DNA of 64,000 nucleotides, taken from positions 195,838-259,837 of the forward strand of contig NZ_JACAGN010000001.1 of assembly GCF_030324495.1 (NCBI RefSeq), in the 5' to 3' direction. The translations under genes and the position numbers were made by a program. Under the pieces are notes generated by a model. The model did no database searches. It saw nothing but the letters and a program-made list of their open reading frames with translations, and was not told the origin of the DNA. Below, piece by piece: positions 18,382-26,568 of this stretch. The stretch is from Myroides sp. 1354 (lineage in GTDB: Bacteria; Bacteroidota; Bacteroidia; Flavobacteriales; Flavobacteriaceae). Position 1 is the first letter of the stretch. Each line of letters opens with the position of its first letter.

Positions 18382-20295
18382 ATGAAAATAAGAAAGGTTT
18401 ATTTAGCGCTGTTATTAAGTGGTTTTTTGGCGACTCAGAGTATGTTTGCTCAAGAGCCAGTAAAAACCCCTTTAGAGATTGCCAATGAACACTACAACCG
18501 CTACGAATTTGTCGATGCGGCTAAAGTGTATCAGAAGTTAATCCGCGGAGCTAAGACAGATAATTATATTTATTTACAATTAGCAGATTGTTATTACAAT
18601 ATCTTTAATACGGTAGAAGCAGCGAAGTACTATGGGAAAGCATTGGAGAAAGATCCGAGTTTAGATTCTGAGTTGTACTATCGCTATGCTCAGATGTTAA
18701 AGGCGAGTGGACGTTATGAGTCTTCCAATGCAGCGATGCGCAAATTTGCGGAGCTGAATCCGGAGGATCAACGCGCCATTTCTTTTATGCGCGAGCCGGA
18801 TTATATTCCTCGCTTACGCGCTCAAGAGGAGTTGTTTACTTTTGAAGAGTCAGGGATCAATGACCGTCAAGGGAATGACTTTGGAGCGTTTTTAACAGTA
18901 GGAGATACGCTTTATTTTGCCTCTACGCGTAAAGGGAATAAATCAAAGAACAAATACGGATGGGACAACCAAGGTTACTTGGATATGTTTCAGGCGAAAT
19001 ACAAAAATGCAGAGGATCCTTTGTATGATGTAGAACCCGTATCGGAGTTGAACTCGAAGTATCACGATGGACCAGCGACTGTTACAGGTGATGGTCAGAC
19101 GATGTACTTTGCTACGGAGAGTTTCCGCGCAGGGAAATACACGAAGAACAAAGCGAAGCTCGTAAAGTTAGGTAAGGTAAGTGTCTTCCGTGCAACGAAG
19201 AAAAAAGGGAAATGGACGGATTTTGAACCTGTACCTTTTAACGGCAGCGATTACTCGGTGAGTAACCCAAGTGTTAGCAAAGATGGTCGTGTGTTGTACT
19301 TTTCATCTGATATGCCAGGTACAATGGGAAGCACGGATATCTGGAAAGTAGACATCGATGAAGAAGGTAACTACGGTACTCCAGTGAATATGGGAAGTCA
19401 AATCAATACCGAAGGGAGAGAATCATTTCCATTTATCTCAGAGGAAGGGAAGTTGTATTTCGCTTCAGATTCCCGCAAGGGCTTTGGAGGATTGGATGTT
19501 TATGTGGTCGACTTGGCTATTCCCCAAGCAGAGCCTAAGAATTTAGGATCTCCGATTAATACGGCTAAAGACGATTTTGCTTTTTCATTTTATCCTGGGA
19601 AAGACATTGGATTTTTCTCTACGAACCGCATCGGACGCGATGATATTTACAAAGCGAAACCGGTTTGTAATACCGAGATGTACGTGACGGTAACACACAA
19701 AGACACCGGCAAGATCTTGACAGGCGCACGTGTAGATATTTACGACGATCGCAAGAACTTGGTCGAGACGAAGTTTACGGATCACCGCGGAATTGTGGAA
19801 TACGTTGTGGATTGTGGGAAATTTTACCACTTACAAGTTGACATGGATGACTTTGAAGGCAAGTCAATAGAAGTTCCTTTGAACCGCAAAGGCGGTCGTC
19901 AATTAGTTAATGTTGGTTTAAGACCAATCGAAGTAATCGTAACGAAAGACGAGATTATCTTAGGAGATATTTACTTTGAATTTGACCGCTTCAACATCAC
20001 GCAACAAGGGGCCTTGGAGTTGGATAAGTTGGTGAAAGTGATGAAGCGCAACCCACAGATGCGCATCAAAGTTGGTTCACATACGGATAACCGCGGAAGT
20101 GCAACCTACAACCAGAAGTTATCGGAGAATCGCGCAAAAACAACGGTACAATACGTATTGTCCAAAGGCATTGAGGCGTATCGTTTAGAATCTCAAGGTT
20201 ATGGACCAAGTATGCCGAAGATTGATTGTAAAGCAAACTGTACAGAAGAAGAGCACGCCATCAACAGACGCAGTGAGTTTGTTATCTTGAAATAA
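18382..20295 (+). CDS. PorE-like OmpA-family protein, copy 2
   Basis: 637 aa, identical in sequence to the protein at 9927: TPR-like, PD40 propeller, carboxypeptidase-regulatory-like and OmpA domains. It is probably the periplasmic link between the PorP/adhesin complex and peptidoglycan. The absence of even conservative changes points to a very recent duplication or ongoing gene conversion. Confidence 0.88.
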   Translation: MKIRKVYLALLLSGFLATQSMFAQEPVKTPLEIANEHYNRYEFVDAAKVYQKLIRGAKTDNYIYLQLADCYYNIFNTVEAAKYYGKALEKDPSLDSELYYRYAQMLKASGRYESSNAAMRKFAELNPEDQRAISFMREPDYIPRLRAQEELFTFEESGINDRQGNDFGAFLTVGDTLYFASTRKGNKSKNKYGWDNQGYLDMFQAKYKNAEDPLYDVEPVSELNSKYHDGPATVTGDGQTMYFATESFRAGKYTKNKAKLVKLGKVSVFRATKKKGKWTDFEPVPFNGSDYSVSNPSVSKDGRVLYFSSDMPGTMGSTDIWKVDIDEEGNYGTPVNMGSQINTEGRESFPFISEEGKLYFASDSRKGFGGLDVYVVDLAIPQAEPKNLGSPINTAKDDFAFSFYPGKDIGFFSTNRIGRDDIYKAKPVCNTEMYVTVTHKDTGKILTGARVDIYDDRKNLVETKFTDHRGIVEYVVDCGKFYHLQVDMDDFEGKSIEVPLNRKGGRQLVNVGLRPIEVIVTKDEIILGDIYFEFDRFNITQQGALELDKLVKVMKRNPQMRIKVGSHTDNRGSATYNQKLSENRAKTTVQYVLSKGIEAYRLESQGYGPSMPKIDCKANCTEEEHAINRRSEFVILK

Positions 20296-20327
20296 TTGAA
20301 AGATTTAAGTTTAGTATATTTTAAGAA

Positions 20328-20357
20328 GTCCTTACCATATCGGTAAGGGCTTTTTTT
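20328..20357 (+). terminator. Terminator of module 2
   Basis: A 9-bp stem (GTCCTTACC / GGTAAGGGC, one G-U pair) is followed by a T7 run. It is homologous to 11878-11911 but shorter. Confidence 0.8.
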
Positions 20358-20428
20358 GTACCTTAGTTATAATTTGTTGGCACATTATTTGAAATAGAAC
20401 AAGTGTTTAACTTAAACAGTAGAAAAAG

Positions 20429-21772
20429 ATGAAGTTTTTATATTACAATATAATGGTCTTGTTGTTTGTGTTTGTCACACAAGCGCAAGCGCAAAATACA
20501 GTGGTAACTGCCCAGAGTTATGACATTAGTGATAACTTGGATTTACAGGCAGTTGCTTCTATTTTTGGGGATTCAAAAGATCTAGCAGACTTTGAATACC
20601 GCCTGAATGACCCTAGTCTGCGTATCAATAACCTCGATTTAAACAACGATGGTTATGTAGACTATCTCCGCGTGATTGAAGTAGTAGAAGGAAATGCCCA
20701 TTTAATCGTTATTCAAGCCGTTTTAGGACGCGATATGTATCAAGATATTGCTACGATAGAAATCGAGAAAAATAAGCGCCGCAATCAAGTTTCCATGCAA
20801 ATTGTCGGAAACAGCTATTTGTATGGTCCAAATTATATTTATGAACCAGTATACGTTGCAACACCTCCTGTATTTAGTTTATTCTGGGGAGTGTCGTATC
20901 GTCCTTATTACTCTTCGTGGTATTGGGGATATTATCCTTCGTACTACTCTTACTATTCGCCATATCCCACACCAACGTATATCGTACACGTGCACAACCA
21001 CATCAACTACAACAACCGATATGTGTATACCAACAACTATTACAGTAGAAGCACAAGAACGATGTATAACGATGTGAGACGCGATTATTACGAGCGATCA
21101 AATCCCAATCGATCATTCTATGAAAGAAATAATGGATATTCAAACAGTCGTGAGTTAGCTAACTCCAGAAGTGCTTACGCAGAGGCTAGTAACAATTCGT
21201 ATTCAAGAAGCAACAATTCATCTGCAACAAGTGGTTATACCCGTGATATTAATCGCGTAGACAATAACTATTCGAGAAGTTCATCCGCATCAAGCTCAGA
21301 TAATTCCTATAAAAGAGGAGAAGCAGTAAATGGTTCAGGAGATGGAAGTAGTTCAAATTATTCTCGTAGTGGATATAGCAACAGTAGTGCGAATTCAAAC
21401 TCAAACTCAAATTCCAACTATTCTCGTTCTAATTCATCTAGTTCGAATGCAAATACTAGTTCAAACTATTCGAGAAGTAATTCTTCAAGTTCATCGAATT
21501 CCAATTCCAGCAGTAGTAATCCAAACTATTCCCGCAGTTCATCTAGCTCAAGTTCGTCTAGATCTAACTCAAGCAGCAGTAGTCCAAGTTATTCACGTAG
21601 TTCGTCTAGTTACAATTCAGGAAGCAGTAGCCCAAGTTATTCACGTAGCTCGTCAAGCTATAGCTCAGGAAGTAGTAGTCCAAGCTATTCGCGCAGTTCG
21701 TCAAGCTCTAGTTCTAGTTCTAGAAGTAGTAGCAGTGGATCATCTTCCTCTTATTCAAGAAGTAGTAGATAA
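20429..21772 (+). CDS. Secreted Ser/Tyr/Arg-rich low-complexity protein
   Basis: 447 aa with a signal peptide (MKFLYYNIMVLLFVFVTQAQA). Residues 25-130 form a compact domain (NNLDLNNDGYVDYLRVIEV, with a calcium-loop-like DLNNDGYVDY). Residues 140-210 are Tyr/Pro-rich (SYRPYYSSWYWGYYPSYYSYY, then HVHNHINYNN). From about 215 to the end the sequence is almost only Ser, Asn, Tyr and Arg, with a recurring NYSRSSSS / SPSYSRSSSS unit. I do not recognise a named family. The tail looks disordered or fibrous and could be a surface or matrix protein. No sorting domain is present. The product is probably periplasmic or exported; the function is unknown. Confidence 0.75.
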   Translation: MKFLYYNIMVLLFVFVTQAQAQNTVVTAQSYDISDNLDLQAVASIFGDSKDLADFEYRLNDPSLRINNLDLNNDGYVDYLRVIEVVEGNAHLIVIQAVLGRDMYQDIATIEIEKNKRRNQVSMQIVGNSYLYGPNYIYEPVYVATPPVFSLFWGVSYRPYYSSWYWGYYPSYYSYYSPYPTPTYIVHVHNHINYNNRYVYTNNYYSRSTRTMYNDVRRDYYERSNPNRSFYERNNGYSNSRELANSRSAYAEASNNSYSRSNNSSATSGYTRDINRVDNNYSRSSSASSSDNSYKRGEAVNGSGDGSSSNYSRSGYSNSSANSNSNSNSNYSRSNSSSSNANTSSNYSRSNSSSSSNSNSSSSNPNYSRSSSSSSSSRSNSSSSSPSYSRSSSSYNSGSSSPSYSRSSSSYSSGSSSPSYSRSSSSSSSSSRSSSSGSSSSYSRSSR

Positions 21773-21783
21773 TTAAATAGCAT

Positions 21784-21818
21784 AAAAAAAGAGCAAGTCA
21801 CCTTGCTCTTTTTTTTAT
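21784..21818. terminator. Bidirectional terminator
   Basis: A 10-bp stem (AAAGAGCAAG / CTTGCTCTTT) with a 4-nt loop is flanked by A- and T-tracts. It lies between the convergent Ser-rich gene and the S1/P1 nuclease, overlapping the nuclease stop codon. Confidence 0.85.
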
Positions 21819-22603
21819 TTGTAAATCTCGTTTAATAGTTTCGCTAAACGAAGACCTCCTTTCAACAATTGTTCTTCTACAGTATCTTTGAAATCAAAGT
21901 GGTAGCGATAGCTTAAATTTTCGTTTTCTTCCACGCTGTTGTAAAGTGTATTCGCAATAGAATAAGAATCGTAAATCCAATCAGCTAAACTTCCTTGAAC
22001 CAAATTTTGGTTGTATGTTTTATCGTGAATATCTAAAACAGTAGCATATTCTGTATAGCTGTATTTGTCGAAATCAACCAGGGCAGAATCCCATAAACTA
22101 TGTAAATTTGTCGGTTTTCTAAACCATTCAATTTTCACTCTGTTTCCACCTAAATCCTCTGATCTTCCAATGTGTAGTGGTTGATGAGCATCGCCGATGA
22201 TGTGAATCAAGAAATACAATTTCTGTTGTTTTTCCTCTAAAGTAAGGGTGTTACTTTTTAATTCATCAATCAATAATAGCGCTCTTTTGTAAAGATTTTC
22301 ATCGGTAGAATTGCTTAATTCTTGATCAAAAGCAAGGCGACTTAAATCACCAGGCATATTGACATAATGCCAACTATCAGCAAATTTCCAAGTAGGGTCC
22401 GATTTGATAAAATCAGGCCAATTTGCCCAATATGCCAACTGTTGATTGCCAATGATTTTCTTGAGTTCTTTTTTCGCTTTGTTGTTTAAGTTTCTTTCTG
22501 CTATCTCTGCAATGACGCGGTGTCCTGTTGTTCCCCAAGCGAAAATTGCCGTGGTTTGCAGCAAGCAAAAGGTCATTGCTAAAGCCAATAAAATTTTTTT
22601 CAT
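21815..22603 (-). CDS. S1/P1 family secreted nuclease
   Basis: 262 aa. The family degrades single-stranded DNA/RNA and removes 3'-phosphates with three zinc ions. The signal peptide ends at Ala22, so mature residue 1 is Trp23, whose amino group is a zinc ligand in this family. All other ligands appear with the usual spacing: H28, D64, H79, H134, D138, H144, H168 and D172. The protein is probably periplasmic or secreted and serves nucleotide or phosphate scavenging (inference). It follows the thioesterase gene after 11 bp on the same strand, so the two are likely co-transcribed. Confidence 0.92.
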   Translation of the reverse strand: MKKILLALAMTFCLLQTTAIFAWGTTGHRVIAEIAERNLNNKAKKELKKIIGNQQLAYWANWPDFIKSDPTWKFADSWHYVNMPGDLSRLAFDQELSNSTDENLYKRALLLIDELKSNTLTLEEKQQKLYFLIHIIGDAHQPLHIGRSEDLGGNRVKIEWFRKPTNLHSLWDSALVDFDKYSYTEYATVLDIHDKTYNQNLVQGSLADWIYDSYSIANTLYNSVEENENLSYRYHFDFKDTVEEQLLKGGLRLAKLLNEIYK

Positions 22604-22614
22604 CGTTTGTTTTA

Positions 22615-23124
22615 TTAATTAAAAAGAGCCTTTAATTCTGTAGCATCGCTAGGTTTCATTTTCCCTGCCAATACTAAGCTCAATTGTTTTCTTCTCAAAG
22701 CCGCTTCAAAACGTTGGTGTTCTAATTCTGTTTCGGGAATTAATTCCGGTACAGGGACAGGATTTCCCATATCGTCTACAGCTACAAAAGTATAAATAGC
22801 CTCATTTGCTTTGGTTTTATTTCCAGACTCACGATCTTCAATCCACACGTCCAAATAGATTTCCATAGACGAAGTGAAGGCTCTAGAAATCTTAGCTTCT
22901 ATGGTTACAACACTGCCTAAGGGAATTGGTTTATTAAACGCTACGTGGTTGACAGATGCCGTTACACATATTCTTCTTGAATGTCTTCTAGCAGCAATCC
23001 CAGCCGCTCGGTCCATACGCGCCAATAGCTCACCCCCAAACATATTGTTCAATGGATTGGTCTCTCCTGGAAGAACTAAATCACTGATGATAGTCGCAGA
23101 TTCAGATACTAATTTTGCCGTCAT
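22615..23124 (-). CDS. Acyl-CoA thioesterase, hotdog fold (YciA-like)
   Basis: 169 aa. Hydrolyses acyl-CoA to free acid and CoA in the cytosol. The hotdog helix is seen as NNMFGGELLARMDRAAGIAA (residues 27-46), followed by VTASVNHVAFNKPIPLGSVV and SSMEIYLDVWIEDRESG strands, as in YciA/BFIT-type enzymes. The substrate chain length cannot be read from the sequence. A -7 element lies 17 nt upstream, and the S1/P1 nuclease gene follows at 11 bp. Confidence 0.88.
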   Translation of the reverse strand: MTAKLVSESATIISDLVLPGETNPLNNMFGGELLARMDRAAGIAARRHSRRICVTASVNHVAFNKPIPLGSVVTIEAKISRAFTSSMEIYLDVWIEDRESGNKTKANEAIYTFVAVDDMGNPVPVPELIPETELEHQRFEAALRRKQLSLVLAGKMKPSDATELKALFN

Positions 23125-23140
23125 AAAAATATATTTTTAG

Positions 23141-23148
23141 CAAAGATA
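23141..23148 (-). promoter_or_regulatory. Promoter -7 element of the thioesterase-nuclease pair
   Basis: TATCTTTG on the minus strand, 17 nt before the ATG, fits TAnnTTTG. No convincing -33 element; the expected position falls near the upstream terminator. Confidence 0.4.
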
Positions 23149-23160
23149 AAGACAAAGCAA

Positions 23161-23188
23161 AAAAAAACCGAACGTTTCGCGTTCGGTT
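23161..23188 (-). terminator. Terminator of the HU-CCDC81/SPOR gene
   Basis: A 9-bp GC-rich stem (AACCGAACG / CGTTCGGTT) with a 5-nt loop is followed on the minus strand by a T8 run. Confidence 0.85.
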
Positions 23189-23203
23189 GGTATATTTAAC
23201 GTA

Positions 23204-24130
23204 TTATTTAATAAAAATCCAAGCTTCTTTATTTGTCGTACGGTGAATTTCCTTTAAAGTCTCTTTTGCTTCTTCCTGGGTGGAGAAACTTCCGTATACC
23301 ACAGGATACATACCATATTTCGTGCGACCTAAGAAAGAAGCGTTGTTAAACCCTTTCTTTTTTAAGATTTCAACCTCTACAGCTGCATTTTCTTCACTGC
23401 GGAAAGCTGCAGCCACTAAATGATAAGGTGTTGCTACTACTACACTTTCGTCTTTTACGGGCAATGCAATGGCCTCCATTGAAGGTTCAATAATAAAGGT
23501 TGCTTGTTGAAGCTTATTTTGAACTTGGGATTGAACGTTGTTTTCAATCGATAAGGTTTGGTCATTTACATAAGCCGTATAGCCATTTTGCACTAAAACA
23601 CTTCCAATGCCTAAAGTAAGTACTAAAACAGATGCATATTTAAAGAACGTAGCTGTACGTCTTGTTTTTCCAGTAACCGATTCTATAGCGATAACAGGTG
23701 TAGTTTCTTTTTCTGCTCTTGAAAGAGCTTGAACGCCTACCGCAGATAACCCAAAAGAAGTAGCCAAGTAATTTTGATTTTGAATAGGATCAAATTGCAA
23801 GCTTTTTTCTTCATTATAGCTGAAGATTCCGATGGATTCTAAGTTTAAAGAATCAAATGAAGTCAACGTATTATTCCAATCAGCAACCATTGCTTGAATA
23901 CGCGTCACAGCTTCCTCATACGAAAGTTGTTCTTGCGTTGCAATGTGATTTGCTAATAGTCCATCGTTGTTCACAATATTTCTATTGAAAGAAATACGCT
24001 TTTGAGGAGGGAAAAACATTTGCTTTTCCACATCGTAAAAAGACGATTGGATTTCAGTGATAAAAGCACCAAATCCAGGAACAATAACGCATGGATAACG
24101 ATATAATAAGGCTGATATGTATTGAGTCAT
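23204..24130 (-). CDS. HU-CCDC81-like / SPOR-domain membrane protein
   Basis: 308 aa. The N terminus (MTQYISALLYRYPCVIVPGFGAFI) is the typical start of the bacterial HU-CCDC81 family. Two HU-like domains span residues 1-125 or so. A single membrane segment lies at about 165-190 (VLVLTLGIGSVLVQ). The C-terminal ~75 residues (HLVAAAFRSEENAAVEVEILKKKG ... YGSFSTQEEAKETL) are a SPOR peptidoglycan-binding domain. It probably spans the inner membrane with SPOR in the periplasm at denuded glycan of the division site, and the HU part inside, perhaps touching DNA (inference). An ATG at 24136 is possible, but it lies 4 nt after the -7 box; 24130 matches the family start. Confidence 0.82.
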   Translation of the reverse strand: MTQYISALLYRYPCVIVPGFGAFITEIQSSFYDVEKQMFFPPQKRISFNRNIVNNDGLLANHIATQEQLSYEEAVTRIQAMVADWNNTLTSFDSLNLESIGIFSYNEEKSLQFDPIQNQNYLATSFGLSAVGVQALSRAEKETTPVIAIESVTGKTRRTATFFKYASVLVLTLGIGSVLVQNGYTAYVNDQTLSIENNVQSQVQNKLQQATFIIEPSMEAIALPVKDESVVVATPYHLVAAAFRSEENAAVEVEILKKKGFNNASFLGRTKYGMYPVVYGSFSTQEEAKETLKEIHRTTNKEAWIFIK

Positions 24131-24140
24131 CTTCATAATA

Positions 24141-24171
24141 CAAAAGTAGTCTAAACCAATGGTTTAGCAAA
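24141..24171 (-). promoter_or_regulatory. Consensus promoter with a palindrome in the spacer
   Basis: On the minus strand TTTG (24168-24171), exactly 19 nt, then TACTTTTG (24141-24148): a perfect match to the Bacteroidota consensus. The spacer contains a perfect 17-bp palindrome, CTAAACCATTGGTTTAG (24151-24167), a likely operator. Confidence 0.75.
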
Positions 24172-24302
24172 TAATTGGAACCGTTTTTTTATTAACATTT
24201 TTATAGACCAACAGTTACTCGTTAATTGATTGGTACTGAATGGTTAGGTTTTTGATGTTAGCTGTACTAAGGTAATAAAATTTAATTAATTAACATATTC
24301 TA

Positions 24303-25409
24303 ATGAAAGAAGAAGATTTGTTTTTCACTTTAGCCTTGACCAAAGTAAATGGAGTAGGACCTATTATAGGAAAGCGACTGATTGAAAATTTTGGGACAGC
24401 TAAAGGCGTTTTTGACGCCTCCTATCACGAATTAGTGTCCAAACGTGTTGCCGCATCTTTGGCTCTTCAAATACAAGCTAAAAAAGGATTTTCTTGGGCA
24501 GAAAAAGAAGTAAAGCTAATAGAGCAAGAAAAGATTACGCCTCTATTTTATCAAGCCAAAGCTTATCCCTACTATTTGCGGCAATGTGAAGATAGTCCGC
24601 TTTTGTTATTTGCAAAAGGTAATTTGACAGAGAATTGGTCGTCTCGCAATGTTGTGAGTATCGTTGGTACGCGAAATCCTTCAACCAGAGGCTTGGATTT
24701 CTGTGCGAAATTCATGGAGGCTGTTCAAGGATATAACCCAATTATAATCAGCGGATTGGCTTACGGTATTGATATTTGTGTACACAAACAAGCACTTGCT
24801 TTTGGTTTGGAAACGTATGGTGTTTTAGGACATGGATTGAATCAAATTTACCCTGCAAAGCATGGGGCAATTGCTAAAAAAATGCTTAAAAAAGGGGGAC
24901 TGTTGACCGAATTTGCGGTGCAGAGTAGAATTGAAAGAGAAAATTTTATTCAGCGCAATCGCTTAGTTGCTGGGAGTAGTCAAGCTACTCTTGTTGTGGA
25001 AAGTGCGATAAAAGGAGGCTCTATGAGCTCGATTACCTTTGCAAACGATTACAATCGCGATGTATTTGCTGTACCTGGAAGAATTGACGATCCCATGAGT
25101 CAAGGGTGTAATGAATTAATTCGCACCCAGCGCGCCCAACTACTCAGTGATCCTCTAGAGTTAATTGAGTGTTTGAATTGGAACAAAAACAAGGAGAAAA
25201 CCAAAGCGATTCAGCCCTTGTTATTTGTCAATCTCAATGCAGATGAACAAATCATTTACGACTATTTGTGTCAGACGCAGAGAGATGTAATTGACCTTAT
25301 TGCATTGAATTGTAGTCTTCCTATTTACAAGGTGAGTACTATTTTACTTCAATTGGAATTGCAAGGACTCGTTCGACCTTTGCCTGGTAAGTACTTCGAA
25401 TTGGTGTAA
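24303..25409 (+). CDS. dprA: DNA-processing protein DprA
   Basis: 368 aa. Binds incoming single-stranded DNA and loads RecA during natural transformation. Domains in order: N-terminal helix-hairpin-helix/SAM-like (VNGVGPIIGKRLIENFG, residues 14-30), Rossmann-like DprA core (SIVGTRNPSTRG, ISGLAYGIDICVHKQAL, GHGLNQIYPAKH, NRLVAGSSQATLVVES, GGSMSSITFAN, VPGRIDDPMSQGCN) and a C-terminal winged-helix-like domain (LPIYKVSTILLQLELQG). The start ATG opens directly after a gene-free 166-bp region. recA lies 3 kb away but is transcribed separately. Confidence 0.95.
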   Translation: MKEEDLFFTLALTKVNGVGPIIGKRLIENFGTAKGVFDASYHELVSKRVAASLALQIQAKKGFSWAEKEVKLIEQEKITPLFYQAKAYPYYLRQCEDSPLLLFAKGNLTENWSSRNVVSIVGTRNPSTRGLDFCAKFMEAVQGYNPIIISGLAYGIDICVHKQALAFGLETYGVLGHGLNQIYPAKHGAIAKKMLKKGGLLTEFAVQSRIERENFIQRNRLVAGSSQATLVVESAIKGGSMSSITFANDYNRDVFAVPGRIDDPMSQGCNELIRTQRAQLLSDPLELIECLNWNKNKEKTKAIQPLLFVNLNADEQIIYDYLCQTQRDVIDLIALNCSLPIYKVSTILLQLELQGLVRPLPGKYFELV

Positions 25410-25423
25410 GGATATAAATAAGA

Positions 25424-25447
25424 AAGGGCATTCTTTAGAATGCCCTT
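25424..25447. terminator. Bidirectional terminator between dprA and trpS
   Basis: A 10-bp stem (AAGGGCATTC / GAATGCCCTT) with a TTTA loop between convergent genes. T-rich sequence on both sides. Confidence 0.75.
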
Positions 25448-25452
25448 GTCTT

Positions 25453-26430
25453 TTATCTTGTAGCGTAGCCCAATTTTTCGCGAACGCGGTTTAGCGTTCC
25501 TGTTGCTACTACAGAGGCTTTTGATGCACCAGTCAGTAATAGTCGATCTACTTCTTCTAAATTATTGATGTAGTAGTCGTATTTGGTACGTATATCTTTG
25601 AATTTTTCAACAATCAGTTCGAATAATTCTTGTTTGGCATGTCCATAACCGTAATTTCCACCTTCGTATTTTGCTCGCATCTGTGCAATTTCCGCTGGTG
25701 TCGCTAATAACTTGTAGATGGTAAATACATTACAAGTATCAGGATTCTTAGGTTCCTCTAATGGAGTACTGTCTGTTTCAATACTCATCACTTGTTTTCT
25801 CAACGTTTTATCGTTCTCAAAAATATTGATGATATTATTTCTCGATTTACTCATTTTGTTTCCATCAAGACCTGGTACAATCATCACATCTTCAGAGATT
25901 TTTGCCTCTGGCAAAACGAAAGTTTCTCCCATTTGGTGGTTGAATCGCGCAGCAACATCACGTGTAATTTCTAAATGTTGCAATTGATCTTTTCCTACAG
26001 GAACAAAATTAGCATCATACAATAAAATATCGGCAGCCATTAACATTGGATAGGTAAATAATCCGGTATTAACGTCTGCAAGAACCTCTGCTTTATCTTT
26101 AAAAGAATGGGCTAAGGTTAATCGTTGAAAAGGAAAGAAGCAACTTAAGTACCAAGTAAGCTCTGTCGTTTGCGGCACGTCAGACTGGCGGTAAAAAGTT
26201 ACATGATTAACATCTAAACCACAAGCAAGCCATGTAGCCGCAACACTATAGGTATTTTCCTGTAATGTTTTTGCATCTTTTATCTGTGTTGCTGAATGTA
26301 AATTCGCAATAAAAATAAAAGACTCATTCTCTTTGTTGTTTGCCATTTCTACTGCAGGTAGAATTGCGCCTAAGAGATTCCCTAAGTGTGGAGTTCCTGT
26401 ACTTTGAACTCCTGTTAGAATTTTAGCCAT
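25453..26430 (-). CDS. trpS: Tryptophanyl-tRNA synthetase
   Basis: Charges tRNA-Trp with tryptophan. 325 aa, as usual for bacterial TrpRS. Class I signatures: GTPHLGNLLG (HIGH motif variant, residues 14-23) and NKMSKSRNN (KMSKS). The frame continues upstream to 26562, but the family start is MAKILTGVQSTG and a -7 promoter element (26456-26463) lies inside the extension. I therefore place the start at 26430. The gene is divergent from the acyltransferase gene. Confidence 0.95.
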   Translation of the reverse strand: MAKILTGVQSTGTPHLGNLLGAILPAVEMANNKENESFIFIANLHSATQIKDAKTLQENTYSVAATWLACGLDVNHVTFYRQSDVPQTTELTWYLSCFFPFQRLTLAHSFKDKAEVLADVNTGLFTYPMLMAADILLYDANFVPVGKDQLQHLEITRDVAARFNHQMGETFVLPEAKISEDVMIVPGLDGNKMSKSRNNIINIFENDKTLRKQVMSIETDSTPLEEPKNPDTCNVFTIYKLLATPAEIAQMRAKYEGGNYGYGHAKQELFELIVEKFKDIRTKYDYYINNLEEVDRLLLTGASKASVVATGTLNRVREKLGYATR

Positions 26431-26455
26431 TGCGTGTTTGTATTTATAATAATAG

Positions 26456-26463
26456 CAAAGATA
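26456..26463 (-). promoter_or_regulatory. trpS promoter -7 element
   Basis: TATCTTTG on the minus strand, 25 nt before the trpS ATG. No clear TTTG 19 nt further upstream. Confidence 0.4.
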
Positions 26464-26526
26464 GAGCATTTGTCGGGATTGTTTTTCTTTTTTTCTTTTT
26501 CCTTGGTTTAACATTTCTTTATTTTT

Positions 26527-26534
26527 TACTTTTG
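26527..26534 (+). promoter_or_regulatory. Promoter -7 element of the acyltransferase gene
   Basis: TACTTTTG, 34 nt before the ATG at 26569, with TTG 22 nt upstream in CCTTGG. Confidence 0.45.
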
Positions 26535-26568
26535 ATAGGTTGCAAGCAATTTTAAAATGCATTGTTGA

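Larger units (their letters stand above)
17432..20296 (+). repeat. Direct repeat copy 2 (porP-like + porE-like block)
   Basis: Second copy of the 2865-bp block at 8977-11841. It ends abruptly just after the porE-like stop codon. The downstream terminators of both copies remain recognisably related (a shared TTAGTATATTTTAAGAAGTC segment) but differ by small changes. Confidence 0.95.

Noticed and set aside
21340..21770. Repetitive DNA resembling a repeat array
   Set aside because: Not a CRISPR: units are short, degenerate, in-frame and lack unique spacers. It encodes the Ser/Tyr/Arg tail.
21330..21776. Open frame of 148 codons in another frame of the Ser-rich gene
   Set aside because: Its Val/Ile/Gln-rich repeats simply mirror the repetitive Ser codons of the real frame; no start signal or signal peptide.
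23161..23188. GC-rich inverted repeat upstream of the thioesterase as an operator
   Set aside because: It is followed by a T-run on the minus strand directly after the HU-CCDC81/SPOR gene, so it is best explained as that gene's terminator.
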